Shown: in pieces, positions 23,240-37,062 of the stretch
How the letters are laid out: each line of letters begins with the position of its first letter
Numbering within the stretch: position 1 is the stretch's first letter
Assembly: GCF_017654505.1 (NCBI RefSeq)
Contig: NC_054552.1
Span: 28,907,415 to 28,971,414 of the forward strand
DNA: 64,000 bases
Direction: 5' to 3'
DNA from: Polyodon spathula
Lineage: Eukaryota > Chordata > Actinopteri > Acipenseriformes > Polyodontidae
Notes under the pieces: model-generated
What the model saw: only the letters and a program-made list of their open reading frames with translations
What the model was told of the DNA's origin: nothing
Databases searched by the model: none
Position numbers and translations under genes: made by a program

Positions 23240-26200
23240 ACCCCCCACCCCCATCCTCCCACAGATCAATCTTAACACTTAGCAATCAAATTGTTTATTT
23301 TAAATCATTTGGAATGTGTCTTGGAAACCAAACAAAAAGCAGATGTTAAATGTATGAAAGCATTCTAAAATAACTAAAATAACAGGACGGGCCTATTATT
23401 TATGCCACTTTATGCCACCTTTCTCAGTGTAAATTTAAGTACAGTACCTGCCTCCCCTCTCATCATCCCCTGGTTCCTGCTGCGGCTGCTTATACTGGTA
23501 ATTCCCTCAGTGGCACTCAGTGATTATACCAATCAGAACTGGCTGAAAAGCCCCTGAGACTCAGAATAAAAACCTCCAAGCGCTCTAAACTGGGTCCTCA
23601 AGGGAACACGCAGCAGAAAGCACATCCATTTCAATAGAAACTGATGCTCCTAACAGCGTTTTAATTCTCCTAGATGCGTCTCTCTGACAGGAGCCTCGAC
23701 TGGGATACACCTTTTCTACAGCCAAATAATTAATAGTTTCACAAGCTGCCAAGAAATCGTAATGAGTATATTGTGCACAGCAGTGGGTATGGAGGCACAT
23801 GTGAAGGTGGGCCATATTCATTAGGCTATCCCATAGACCCAGGTTACCACTGATAAGAGCGGGACTAACAGAGGACATTTTCATGCCAAGTCATAATAAA
23901 GCACTGTACACACAAAGCCGTCCTTGCTGTAGGCGATAGCCAAAACTGGAATTGCATCGATCTTGGTACCCAAGCGTTTTTTGTGGAAGGAAGGGGTCTC
24001 TGACTGGGCAATTTGAATAAACGATAAGCGGGTTTGTCTGAAACAATCATGTCAAGTCTGTGTCGGCTTGTTTGTTTCACCTTTTAAGTCAATTCCCTGC
24101 TGACTTCCTTCCCAGAACTGAAAGCCTTTCAAAACGAATGCTGCCTGTTCTAGTAGAGAATAACAAAAGCAGTCTGCCAGTTCCAACTACCACCATACAC
24201 TTGGTGTCTCAGGCTGTACTTTCCTAAGCTTCTCTCCTGAACTAGTGAACTAGCTCACTGGCCCACTCCAGAAAACAAAACGACACTAGTTTCAGGAAGC
24301 AGCCCTTTGCTTTAAGAAACGAGCAATGGTGCACATGTTCCTTGGATTCTGCAGCCTCAAGGTTGCCCCCAGCAGGTTAAAAGATAGGCCACTTGGGGAT
24401 TGTACACATCCTTGTTACCCTAGCGACAGCTGTTTTTTTCATCTACTTGACTATTCTTGTTAAGAACCCCTCGTTTATGAAATGTACAGTACCCTAGCCA
24501 GCTATTATCAACTCTGATGATAAACAAACAGCACCACGTTTTTAGCGGTTCTCATTACAAGAGGAGTGGTAATGACAACATTTTCCTCAGCGCTGTAAAG
24601 ATTTAATTAAAAACTAGTCAGAACTAATGGAAGGGAAAGGAATATATTTGGCTTCAACAAAGGATTCTCTCTCTCCAGGAAAGGGGATCACAGGTAATGA
24701 CAGAATAATCCACATTAGTGTTTTGTGATTTAGACACACAAAGGCATTTTCAGTCAAACACCATATTCAGACTGCACAGGTTACAGCATGTTATTGAATC
24801 ATAATCATCGAAGGCACAGAGCACATAATATCCGACATCCTACAGTATTCAATACAGATGACTGATGTAAAACCTCTATCAATACACATCATTGTTCAGC
24901 TTCATAATACCTCCGGTGTATTTAACTGCTGTCCTAGGACATCGATTTTTAATTTATAGAGCCTGAAATGGATTACCATATGTTCATGGGGGGAGAAAAA
25001 AAGAGAAAGGTCTTGTCAGTTCACAACTTGAGTTTGTTACTGTCTGTCAATAGTCAAGAGAAAGGCTTTACGAGAGGTATGACCCAACCCAAAATCCCAG
25101 ATGTTACCCTGTTAACCTTGAACAGTTCCTTCCTTCCCTTTAAAAAGTGTAAGAATGTTTTCTGACCACCTGTTTGTCCCGTCACATCGAATCAGTTATG
25201 CTTCAATAACCCCTTCCCTTTACAACAGATATACTGAACAGCTTTTTAGGTATTTGACAGTCTTTTGTGTGTCCACTTAATTTTACCAGTGAAACACTTC
25301 AGAAGTCTTCAGAAGCTTAGAGTTAAACTAATGAAATCAATTATCAAAACGGTCAGATTCTGGTTATGGTCAAACCGCCAAACTACTTTGTTGCTTCAGA
25401 GGCTGTAGACCATTAAAATGTAATTTTAGTAAGGAAAAAAAAAAAAGTATGCCTCTCTTCATATTGCATCATACTGCAGCTAATGAAGAAACAGTTGCTA
25501 CAGTGGCACCTTACACAGTATTAAGGCCAAGCTCAAATTTTTTGACCAGTCGGTGTGTATTACTGTATTCGAACTTCAAGACTTTCCAGCACAAGCTCAA
25601 GGAAGAGCGTTGCAGTGTGCAGAGTCCCTGCAGGGTCTGCACTTTCTCACCGGAGACCTTTGGCCCCCATCTCTCACTCAGCCTGCCCTAGGGCAGCACT
25701 ATTTCATGAGAGCGCTCTTTTTTTTTGGTGCTTTTATTAAATTGTGCCTAGAAACTGCTGTCTCTATTGCATGATTTGTACTGTAACATATCATCATGGG
25801 ATGTAAAAGAAACGAATAGTGCATTCACAACACCTTATCTGAAACACTTCAACGGAATTCAATGGAAACTGCTGAGAACTCATTGGATGGAGGCTTGACA
25901 CTGCAGAGGGCTTTCTATTGGATGTTAAAAAACTCCTGTTTTCTGTCTGATATTCTCACACTTGTTTTAGCCATTTGACCATGTTGTATAATTTTTGGTA
26001 TTCCTCCGATACAATAATTTTTTTTTCAACTAAATTGAAGATAAATAAATCTATGAAAATGTAATTTTGTGTAACAGATTCTGAAGCATGCCCAGTGTAG
26101 CACTGGTGTGTTCAATTCCATGGGTTTAGTTACAAAAGAATATTTAGTGCGCTGTAGCATGAAATGACTAGAGCCTGCTACCAGCTGTATTATTTAGAAC

Positions 26201-26340
26201 ATTTAAATATAATAATAACTTTATTCAAGTGGTTTCAGTAAAAGGGCTGAAATGGTCATGGTTGCCTGCTGCTGTGAAATTGTTGTCCCTTTTTACTTCA
26301 TGGGCATGAGGTTCAGAGCTGTTTCCAGCAATAGTGCCCA

Positions 26341-26641
26341 CCAGATCCCTCCTACTACACTATAAATCAGGAGAGCTACCAGATCCCTCCCACTACATTA
26401 TAAAATCATGAGATCTACCAGATCCCCCCTACACTATAAATCAAGAGATCTAACAGATCCCTCCTACTACACTATAAATCAAGAGATCTACCAGATCCCT
26501 CCTACTACACTATAAATCAAGAAATCTACCAGATCACTCCTACTACACTATAAAACATGAGATCTACCAGATCCCTCCTACTACACTATAAATCAAGAAA
26601 TCTACCAGATCCCTCCTACTACACTATAAATCAGGAGATCT
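26341..26641. repeat. 38-bp minisatellite, 8 copies
   Basis: Units begin CCAGATCCCTCCTACTACAC and continue TATAAATCAAGAGATCTA. Starts are at about 26341, 26379, 26418, 26453, 26491, 26529, 26567 and 26605, with a 3-4 bp deletion in the third unit. Confidence 0.93.
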
Positions 26642-26758
26642 TATTTTTACATATACTGTAAAACATAAAATGATTGCGAGCAAGAAATGTTCACAAACGT
26701 TGCGTTCATTATATATATGCAGAATGGTCATGACTACCACACTGAGATTATTAAATTA

Positions 26759-26839
<81 letters not shown>
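26759..26839. repeat. (TA)n microsatellite
   Basis: About 80 bp of AT alternation, 120 bp after the 38-bp minisatellite. Confidence 0.95.
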
Positions 26840-26846
<7 letters not shown>

Positions 26847-27321
26847 CTCAAACTAGACACAAATATGTTCATTGTCGGTTATATCCGCAAAATTAAGCTG
26901 CTGCCTACATTTCCTGTTTTGCAGTATATATAAACTCACATGCCAGTCTCTTTTTATTTTCCATTGTTTCCTCTAGCTCTCCTTGCCTGTAGCAGATACC
27001 CTTGGGACAGGCTTGGGTTAGAGTGTCTTGATGATTCCTTGCAGCCAGCATTCCACACCAAAACGCAAATCAGCACTGCTACTTAATAGCTCTCAGGTGC
27101 AAAAGTCTACAGGCTTCATCCTATTGTATTCCTGATATGCTACTCAGAAAGACTAATCATAATCATTTCTAATTGAACAAAGGTCAATATTTAGGTAATA
27201 TACAATAAAACCATGCAAAAGTAAGACAACGCTTTTGTCAGATGTTAAAAGACTTCCAGTAAATGTGCATTGTTGTGAAACGTTGGCATCTATTAAAATC
27301 AAGAGAAAGACAATCCTGGCC

Positions 27322-27378
<57 letters not shown>
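27322..27378. repeat. (AAT)n microsatellite
   Basis: About 19 AAT units, not preceded by a recognisable SINE body. Confidence 0.95.
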
Positions 27379-30300
27379 GAGCATGCGGTTTTAAATGTGG
27401 CAGCTCAGGTTGCCTTCCATCTTCCACGCTGCTAGCTATTCTTCATTGATTGACCCATGCTGCAGTAAAAGGGAGCTGTGCGGTCTTTTTGCACAGCTGC
27501 CAACATCAACATATTGACGAGTGGGAGAGCCAGCAGGAATCTTGGAAATGACATGCATTTAACACCATCCAGATTATTATTTTTTTGGTTGAAATTCACA
27601 ACTGATCAGACTTGACAGATTTGAGAGCAGGTAGGAAAGGCTTTTACTGCCTGTCTACATTAACGTTATATTTTTTTTGTGGGAGAAAAAAGAAATGTGG
27701 GAAAAGTACTGGAATATATTTTGGATTGTAATCCACATGTTTTGGGTGTAATTTTAATCAGGCAGTGTGAATTAAACAACATACCCTTTTTGTTAGCACA
27801 ATGGCACAATATCATAAAGCTGCAAATAGAATAACACAGTTTTTCCTGCACAGCTTTCAATGCCACTTTCATGCTTCTGAAAAGCTAGTTACCTACAAGG
27901 GATTGATTTCCGTTGTACTTTTGTGCAATACATCTTACGGAATAGGGCATCATAACCAAACTAATACAAGATTAGTACAAACTTAGCCACACAGTACAGA
28001 AACAAAGTAGAAGTGCCTAATATGCTTTTAAATTCCATGTGTAAAAAAAAAGCTACTGTTCCAATCAAAATCATTTAAGCTGTTAAATCATACAATGCCT
28101 TTAAAATGCACAGCTTTAACTGTAATCACTACCGCATGTATACATTAAACGCGTTACTGAGATCTGTTAAAAAGATTTAACTCCCCAAAACAACTATGCA
28201 AACAAAAACACAGTGGCACTCACAAATCCTGTCTAGGAAGCTGATGAATTCCAGAGAGTCGTCGCTATTGTGCAATTCTGTTAATTCCAGATACAATAAA
28301 ACAATGTAATACAAAGAAGCACATCAGCAAAATATAGTTTGCTTTCAACGTGCCAAGCGTCAGACTCATCCTTGTTCTTTGTAGAGCTGTAATGGACTAA
28401 AAACTGTGAATAAATTATACAGTAAAAACATGGAGCCGCATTATGGCTCGATCATCTTCATACAAGCCAACAGTCCCTATATAGACTGGACAGTCCTGAT
28501 CTCCAAGATAATGTCCCACGTCCCGATGCATAGGAAGAAAGTCCCAATACTTACCCATAGAAGAAAAATGTATTTATTCTGCACAGTAGTTAGTGAAAAC
28601 CACATGCTATGCTCTTCGTGTGTATGACACATCTGTTGATCACTAACTTATATAAAGGTAAAAAAAGCTTCAATAGGTCTGGTGTTGTGTTGGGGGGGGA
28701 GATACATCTATTACATCGAGAGCTCTGTACGCATTAACACTGGGCTCGCAAGAACCCCCCACTGCCTTAAGAAGCCAGTGTTTTATAGTTTAGTTTCTAT
28801 AGAAATTCTACAAATTACAAACCAAGTTTGATCTGCCAAAAGTGGAGGCTTAATGGTGGAGAATTACAGCCCTGAAGTAACACACTAAAAACAGCCAGAT
28901 TGCAAAACATGTGGTTGCTGTCCTTTTCAAATTTCTCTTGAGGACGAGAGGAAGAACAGTCAAGTACCAGTGCTGCACCACAAACAGGGTCATGCAATCT
29001 TTACAATCTAAAGCTGAGGCCATCAAACCTGCCACTGAAAGACTATGTAATTCATGTTTTATAGGAAAAGTTCATGAAATCTGCTGTGCTGGGGACTGGG
29101 GCTCACAATGCATTATTTACACAATGCCTTATTTCTGCAGGAAACTGCAATTGGCTTGCCATAATTATTCATTCATTCTAACACCAAAGGACAAGGACTA
29201 AGTACGGTCTTACTAAACCTTAGTATCATTAGATGTTTTTTTAAATAATGGCATACATGGAATTTAAATCTGAACTGGTGCAGTCTGTGTCAATCTAAAG
29301 CTGCACTCCTTGAGAAGTGTTTTTAAAAGCATGGTTCACTAAGTACAAGTTTTATAGATATGATGCATTAAAACTGTCATGAGACAGTTCTATAAAATAA
29401 TGATGTTTTCAATGCATACTCCAGGGGCCCGCTTAACGATATATTCCTCTAAACATTCTACAATGTAAAACAACGTGCCTTTCAGCATTGCGTGTTGGCA
29501 TACTGTAGATATGTAATGTTAAAATGTGAAGGGATTTACGTGTAATCGTTTAATAACATTTAGAAATATACAGTACTTGGACATGGTGGCATGATTACAT
29601 TTTTCATAATTTTACCAAGTCAATTAATGAGATTAAATTCTGCAGTAAACTTTTCCTTATATGGCAATATTTCCTTTTTTCAAGTAACTTTTAGAATTCC
29701 ATTCTCATCACCTGTTTTCTCTCTGTGTGACCTTATCCTTACCTACCAGCTTTCGTGATGTTGCAATGTTGAATTTTGCCGTGCCAAAAATATCGACACC
29801 AACAGATTATTGGCGTTGATACTGTGGAACCCAGTTTGTTCATCCTAAAAGGATCCGGGAAGCTGTGTCAATATTGCATTTCCCAATGTGGTGTTCATCT
29901 TTGCCTTCTCATGAACAGATGTCTATGCCAAGTAAAAAATAAGAGCAAGGATGTTTCTATTAAAAAAATCGATAAATCCCTAGCTTTTGGAACATCATTC
30001 AGTACTAAAACGGTGCAGTTGAAACACACACAGAAGCAGCTACAAAACAGCACGGATATCCACTACAATGACTTAAGCTTTTCTATTTTAAAACTACTTG
30101 TATTAATGCTATAACTATGTGCTCCACACATGCCTTCCCAGGTATTGAATTAATGCAATCATGGATCCTAAAATCCTTAAATGATTTCCTTTGTTAAGGT
30201 AGACTACAGGATTATACTGTAGTTCATCAGTGCATGAAGCACTCCCCTTTCATTTGCATTTCATCTAAACTCACAGGATTCTGCAGCCTTGAATTTGAAT

Positions 30301-33300
30301 TTGTTTTCCATTCTATGTAACCCAAAGCTTGATCTGAATTTGCTATACCTTTATTATTGTACTCGTGAGCCCTAATGATTTTCCTTACCTGTGCAATTAA
30401 AACTCTCACCTCTCCCTCAGTGATATGATTACAAGCTTGCATATCCATTCCTTGCAGTAGGTCAAGAGGCAGAGGAAGAGGACATTGTCTTGACATCAGC
30501 CGTTGATCTTCAGGTCTTCAATCCAAGTGTGGTGCAGTGGTGAGGTTGCAATGGAATTGGGCATTTCAAACTGGGTGAAATTGATTTGCAAAAATACGAA
30601 TACATTGTGCAGTTACTTTTCAACACATTTGAGAACACAAATCGTCCTTTAAAGGCATATATTATTCATTTATTCCAGACAAAAACACTAATACTTCTCA
30701 TCATTAGGTCATTGTACAGAATAGCTACTAATCAATTCAAGGTTAAGCAGTCAAAGAATTGATTAACAACCCTAACTTTCTATTGCAATCCATCCTTTTT
30801 AAAAATCGATCAATAATCTGTCTGGGAAAGTCTGACTGATTTAACCCTCTGCTCCAATAGTAATTAATTCTGTAATTAATCCTCTTTAAGACAATAATCA
30901 ATCAAATAACAGACTGAAATTCCAGAAATGCAAACCTTAACAGAAATAAGTAAAACCTACATGATACTACTTTCACAATTGATCAATACTGTTTAAAGAG
31001 GGGTCAGGAGAATATACCACACCAATCCAATTAATGACAGACTAACATGATAACAAATAATGTCATTAGTCCTAATTGTTCTAGCGGGGTTCTTTCTATA
31101 CTTTAGAATGCTGCCCTCTAAATGAATTAGGGTCATACTAAATTAACAAAAGACTGGCAAGCAAACAAAACATCTTTCAACTAGTATCCAAACAGGCCAT
31201 CAACCATAAAAAACAATTGTAATTGTAATTGTAATACTAAAATTACATCCTTTAAAAACAAACAACACAGCAATGACAATAGTCAGAACTGTACTAGCTC
31301 CACCACTTCATTCAATCACAGTCCTGATGTTTCTTATACAGGAGTCCATTCTATAATTGTTGCTGTTGCGTTTTGTTTTCAAGTATGTGTCTCTAACACT
31401 TGCAATGTTCTCTGCAAAACTAGGCAATCATTGTCCTTTCTCTTGATCAGCTCTGCAGTGTCCTATAATGTCCTTCTGCAGGAACATCACCTCCTTTCCT
31501 CAGCCTCCTCTCACTTCCACACATAATTCAAGTCCTCCTCGTCTTCTGGTCACCCTTGTCTGGGACACAAGGAAACTAATCATTTTGCTGCTTCCATTTT
31601 CAAGTTCTGGCCTAAAGCACATCCTAATCTTTTTTATTTCCAGGTGTGGTTTCTTGCTGGAAGTGACCGGACAGCATCAATTTCTTCTTCTGCACACACC
31701 AGATGCACATCCTTCTATTATTTGGTCATTATTGGAGATGTTTTTGTTTCAAAACCATCACAGTCTCCTTAACATGTAATCAGGTTAGGCCGGGCAGCTG
31801 TTCTGCAATACTTGCCCAAGATTAGGGACTATTAGTCTTCTTTGTTGCCAACCATCATTACAGCTGTTAACTAATTTCCAAACCATTGTTTCAGTGTTAA
31901 TCTCATTCTCATTCTCGACGCTTTGCCTTGAAAACTAAACAGATCAGTTTGTTCTATGGGCGAACACAAAAATATAAAAGCAAAAGTTTAACTGGGTGCC
32001 CAGAGCATTTTTAACTTGGGGACAAGGGGGTGTTTATTTGGACTAACTGATGGAGATGTAACTGTGTTGTCAAGAGGGTGTTTATTTGGACTGACTGATG
32101 GAGATGTAATTATGTTGTCATTTCGTTGCCCTGAATTTGTCCAGTTGTCACAGTGGAGCCAAGGAGAATAATGGGATCATAGGTCCTTTAAATCAAAGTG
32201 AAAAGTACTCAGCGGCATCATAACAACATTGTTGCAATGACAAGGCAGGGTACATCTTCAGCTTCTGCATCTCTGAACACTGTTCCATTTTAGAGACTGC
32301 CCCCCATTCTGACCTGCTTCTCGGCATCATTAGAATGATTTAACAAGCTTGTGAATAGCAGCGCTCCTCTTGTTTTAGTAAATAGGAAATATACACTAAT
32401 TCACACAAAATGCAACAGAATTTATAGTGCTTACCAATGCTTTACAATCTATTTGAATACCTCTTAGCTTTATTTACATTATTACTGGCCCCCATTTGAT
32501 GTGCTGGGAATCGTTCTATTTGTCTGTTATTTTTTGTTATGCCCTGTGTTAAGATGGGATATTTTGGGATTAGCGTTTGAACTGCAACACATGAACTGAT
32601 TAGGTACCATGAAGGTGCTGCAACACTCTATCAAAAGCGTTGTATATAACATACATGCTAACCCTGAATGAAAGAACCAAGAGCTCTTCAAGAAAGAAAA
32701 GATGATGAGAATGTGGCTAGTGCTAATAAGAAGTACTGTATCTTTTCTTTATGTCTTGAATAGGTCTATTTCAGAATATATTATAACACAGCCACAAATT
32801 GTCTTTCTATGCATTTCAATTGTTTTTAACCAACAAGTGGGTTATTTCCAGAAGGGTTAATATTGTTTCATCATTTGCTTCAAGACAACATTCGATTTTC
32901 ATACTGGAGGTCATGAGGTAACTCTCTCTCAGGTAAGGATTTTTACTTTCATTTTAAAACACCTCTGCTAAACTAATATCACTTTTTGTTCCCAGGATGA
33001 AAATTCTTACCTATTATAAAATGAAAGTGCTATTCACTTTTTCACTTAGCAACCTCATTATATGAAAAGTGAAAGGCTACTTGTTTTGTTTAAATAAAAT
33101 CTCAGTTTCAGCCACTTCGTTCCTTAAACTACTTGACATCCTAATTATTTATTTATTTATTTATTTTTAATCAGGAAAGAAAAGTAACTTTTCAATAGGC
33201 CTCTTCCTCCTAGGAGATGGTAATTCCTAGAATATCATGCAATGCTAAAATTAATTCAGAGAAATAGATTTTCCAGGAACTGAAAACAATGTAAATCTTA

Positions 33301-35944
33301 AATTAATAATCTGAGGTCGATTCCACAACACTTAAGAGGCAAGCGCACAATACTTTATCAACTGAAAAATGTCCAGACTTGTTCAAGAGACAAAGCACTA
33401 CAGTTACTGAAATGCCAGTAGCTCGATATTTTTCAAAAGCACATCTTTCTGTTTGCCTGAGGATTCCAATGGCCTGAAGGTTTCAATTCACTTTTTTCTT
33501 CCCTCAATGTTCTAGTTCACACAAACTATGTAAATCATACATGTGCCATTCAATTATGACTTACCAGAGCATGTGTTCACTCACAAAACAATGATCCCTT
33601 ATTTGGTGTTCAAAAAAAGGACTTCAATATTAAACCAAATGATCCAAATATGCCCAAGAATGTACAAGTCTAATGAACTCAACAAACTGCATGCAAATCA
33701 ACTTCTGCATCATTAGTCGCGTATTACTCTTGATTAGACACACAACTCTGTAGACCACAATGTCCAATGCGATCTGGAATCAGATTTCTTCCTTGACACG
33801 GTTTTAAAACCTTCATACTTACAGTACCCTCAGCTCTCAGCACTGGCTTTCTCTAATTCATACATGTTGGAAATATTAATCTGTGTTATAAACAAAGTTA
33901 TAAATGTTATAAAGCAGAACTAAGGGAACTACTTTCTCTTTTTCCTGTTTGTACGGAGAAAATGCCTGCTGGTCCCCGATGGTACGCCACTGGCCAGTAC
34001 CGAAGGTTCCAGGTTTTTATTCCATAGCGCATCATGTTGACCTGTAGCCATGAAGCAGAAGAGCTGTCTGGTGTGTGCTAAAAATAAAATATTGCAATTA
34101 CTGTTAACAATATATTTTGTTGGGTGTAAGTTATTAAATAACAGGGTCTTTGATACACAAAACACGTCTCCATACATGTTGCTCTGTTTACTAATGTTTA
34201 GCAATAATACACAATTACAGTAAAAGAACAAAACAATAATATATTGACACAAACAGAAAAGAAAAGACATTTCAGAAAGGATTCAAATGTAAGGTAATTC
34301 ATCAATACTGAGCATTAGCTCACTTCAGGTATTTTAGAGCTTGCAGGATATGCAGAGAGCTTTCTAACATATTGCTTGTGTGCAGTGGGCAATGCACTGG
34401 GACTCTTCACCTGTGCCAATCAACACCAACAGAAACACTGTATACAGAGGTCACTTTAATGTCAAAGGTGGAACTCTGGAAACATTCCCCTAAACTGTTC
34501 TCCGGACAGCAGAGACAGCTGTAGGCTTAGATAGTTACTACAGCTAACACCTGCTAAACAGCAGGGAATAATATCACTGCTGGCACAGCTATATGCACAA
34601 GACAGTGGCAAAATGGGTCACACGAAAAAATTAATAGGTTTTGGCTCAACCTTAAAATCAACAGATTTGACTGTGAGGAATGCAGATACTAAAGCAAGCC
34701 TTTAAAAAGGGGGTCACGAAGACAATGGTATAGAAAAGTAATACCAGATTTTGTACATGTCACTGATGGATAGAAAGTGCTCAGTGAAGTGTACAACCAT
34801 ACACTGTACCATTCTTCAGACTAAAACATTGATCTGCACCACATAGCCAAGAATATCAAAATTTAAACAGCGAGGTTTGCACGGTGTCCCTGGGTAATAC
34901 AGAATCCCTATATGTTTCACATGGTATTTTTCTGATTCTGAATTAAGAAGGAGCCAAGACATTTTTTAAAGATTAACTCAGCACTCCCCGTGGATTGTAC
35001 AGTGCTGAAATAGGTTTTAAATGATCCTAAGATGCGAATGCTTGAAGTATGCGGTTTCCACAGCTTTTCTTTACAGCTACCTGCAATATCTGACCATCTC
35101 CTTGTTACAGGAGATCTGTCAATACCACAGGAATCAGGATTCTTGGTCTTATCGTTTGTCATTTCAGTAAAGTGAATCCTGGAAGCCCTCAGTCTCAAAA
35201 GCAGTACTCATTTGAACCTCAGAAAGTACAATAAACTCCAAATCATAATGACATGAACATGATATAGTAACCCCATACTGTATTAACATCAGAGCACACA
35301 ATACAGAGACAAAGATACAGTGAAATGAGGTCCATCACTGAGATTATTAAAATAGACCCTTGTTGCATTTGATGAGAGGACAGAGTCTTGGATTCTTCTC
35401 TTTGGAGAAATTTCCAATTGGAGTGGATTAACCGATCACTATCACTTATTTGTATAGTGCCGTTATGGTTCACTTTGCCTTCCGTGGCAGCCCCAGGATA
35501 TTGCTTTTTCACTGTTCAGCCCATACTGTAGACACTAACATAAAGTCTGACAGCCAGACAGGTATGAACAGTGCTAAAAGGTCAGGAACACAATCAAGGA
35601 CAGGATATGGAGCTGGAGAAAAAGTATATCAAATCTACTTAAGAGGCGGTTCCCTAGAATTTCTTTCTTTCAGTCCCCCAGTTCAAACAGTAGCCAATGC
35701 ATGGTGCAGTATAACAATCTTAAACTACAGATCCCTTCCTCCAGCTGTAAATGGAAGCAGTTGGTCAAATGTGATGGCAACCATGACGGTTACATTGAGA
35801 AGCTTGTAGATAATGTTGCTTACACAGCATTCCGCAAACATTCTCATATAAAAAGACTGAAAATGTAATAGTACATTTAGCACTGCTTCAGCAGTAAAAT
35901 TAATAGGAGGCAGACTGTTCCTGCAACTTCATTACAGTAAAACA
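27379..35944. other. non-coding stretch
   Basis: No recognised gene. A 48-bp tandem duplication lies at 32023-32120 and a weak imperfect inverted arrangement at 32930-33040. Short open frames at 29776-30114 (+) and 30227-30496 (-) resemble nothing I can name. Confidence 0.45.
32023..32120. repeat. tandem duplication, 48-bp unit
   Basis: GGGTGTTTATTTGGACT starts at 32028 and again at 32076. The two copies differ at a few positions. Confidence 0.85.
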
Positions 35945-35964
35945 TCACGGCGTCTGCCAAATAA

Positions 35965-36013
<49 letters not shown>
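35945..36013 (+). mobile_element. SINE/LINE 3' end with (ATT)n tail
   Basis: The sequence GGCGTCTGCCAAATAAATTA followed by an ATT array is the conserved 3' tail shared by many fish SINEs and their partner LINEs. The body upstream is too decayed to recognise. Confidence 0.5.
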
Positions 36014-36014
<1 letters not shown>

Positions 36015-36890
36015 ATACAATGTTCTGCAATCAAACAGTAATATTCTCATACCATTACAAAAATAAATAAATAAAGGCTTGAATTACCACAAGATTTATT
36101 CAAGCTCTGCTCTAATGTTCCTAATTTTAATAACCACTGCCAACCCACTGCTGGTTAATGCATGTTACCATGAATAAATCATGCAGCTCTAGTAACAGAA
36201 TGCACTGTTCCTGTCAAAGAATGACAATTGTAACAAATCACTTCCAACTTCCACATGACTTTTTCCTACCACCAATCCAGACACCCACATACTGTATCAC
36301 TGGCACTGCAGTGTTATTTTTAAAGCTACCAAGTAAAAATAGCAGTATCCTTCAACATTGAAAACACACCGAGCCCACTGCCACACCCAGTCTAGAGCAT
36401 TCTTAGCTTTCCCAGATGAAATTAAAAGATTAAAATGTGTTACAATATACTTTTAAAAGCTAAAAGAAACCAGCCAGAAGCTTCTCAAGGTCATAATATA
36501 AGAAAGACTTCTTGTTGAAACATATGTTAAAGAATTTTCTTTTCGCATTACTAGGCCACATGCAGTGTCTTACATTATGTAGGATGGTTTCAGGTAGAGT
36601 AGCACAATATTGCGATGGAGAGGAGAATAGTTTAAATTCCAGACTGAAGGTGCCCTTGTAGTATTCATTTATTACCTAGTTCATTTCTCTCTCTTCTTGA
36701 AAGGGACAAACAAATGCAACTATAAAAGTTGTTGTACCAAGGGAAGCTACTGCACAAGCATCTGAAAATCCACTGTCTCGTCCTGCTGTATCCAAATAAA
36801 CTTTGCTATTAGCTTTATTAGAATTAGCTTAAGGCCCATGTTACATGTGTTACAGTTTGGATTTCCAGAGTCCTTAATGTTGCTTTAACA

Positions 36891-37044
36891 CAGGGGTTTT
36901 CAATCCTGGCCGTGGAGGGCCAGTGTCCCTCCTGGTTTTTGTTCTAACTGTGCCCTAATTAAGCCAATTAAGTAATTTAGGACACAGTAGGAACAAAAAA
37001 CAGGAGGAAAACTGGCCCTCCAGGACCAGGATTGGAGACCCCTG
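36891..37044. mobile_element. foldback MITE with CAGGGG ends
   Basis: About 54 bp at the left end (CAGGGGTTTTCAATCCTGGC, GGAGGGCCAGTG) is the inverted complement of the right end (CTGGCCCTCCAGGACCAGGA, GGAGACCCCTG). It belongs to a palindromic MITE type common in fish genomes. The last 14 bp or so are repeated once at 37049-37062. Confidence 0.75.
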
Positions 37045-37062
37045 CTGATTGGAGACCCCTGT

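Larger units (their letters stand above)
19328..26340. other. non-coding stretch
   Basis: No recognised gene. It holds a TA microsatellite (22201-22282), a G-rich/C-rich tract (23199-23260) and T-runs near 21620. Confidence 0.5.

Noticed and set aside
30227..30496. 89-codon minus-strand frame with many charged residues
   Set aside because: Not recognisable as any family. The length is within chance for this region.
31440..31900. Possible decayed Myb/MADF-type transposon protein on the minus strand
   Set aside because: A few residues (SWASIAEQLPG) look suggestive, but stops and frame breaks are too frequent and no inverted termini were found.
32930..33040. Possible inverted-repeat element
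   Set aside because: Segments such as ACTTTCATTTTA and TAAAATGAAAGT are complementary, but the order of the parts does not give a clean hairpin or defined ends.
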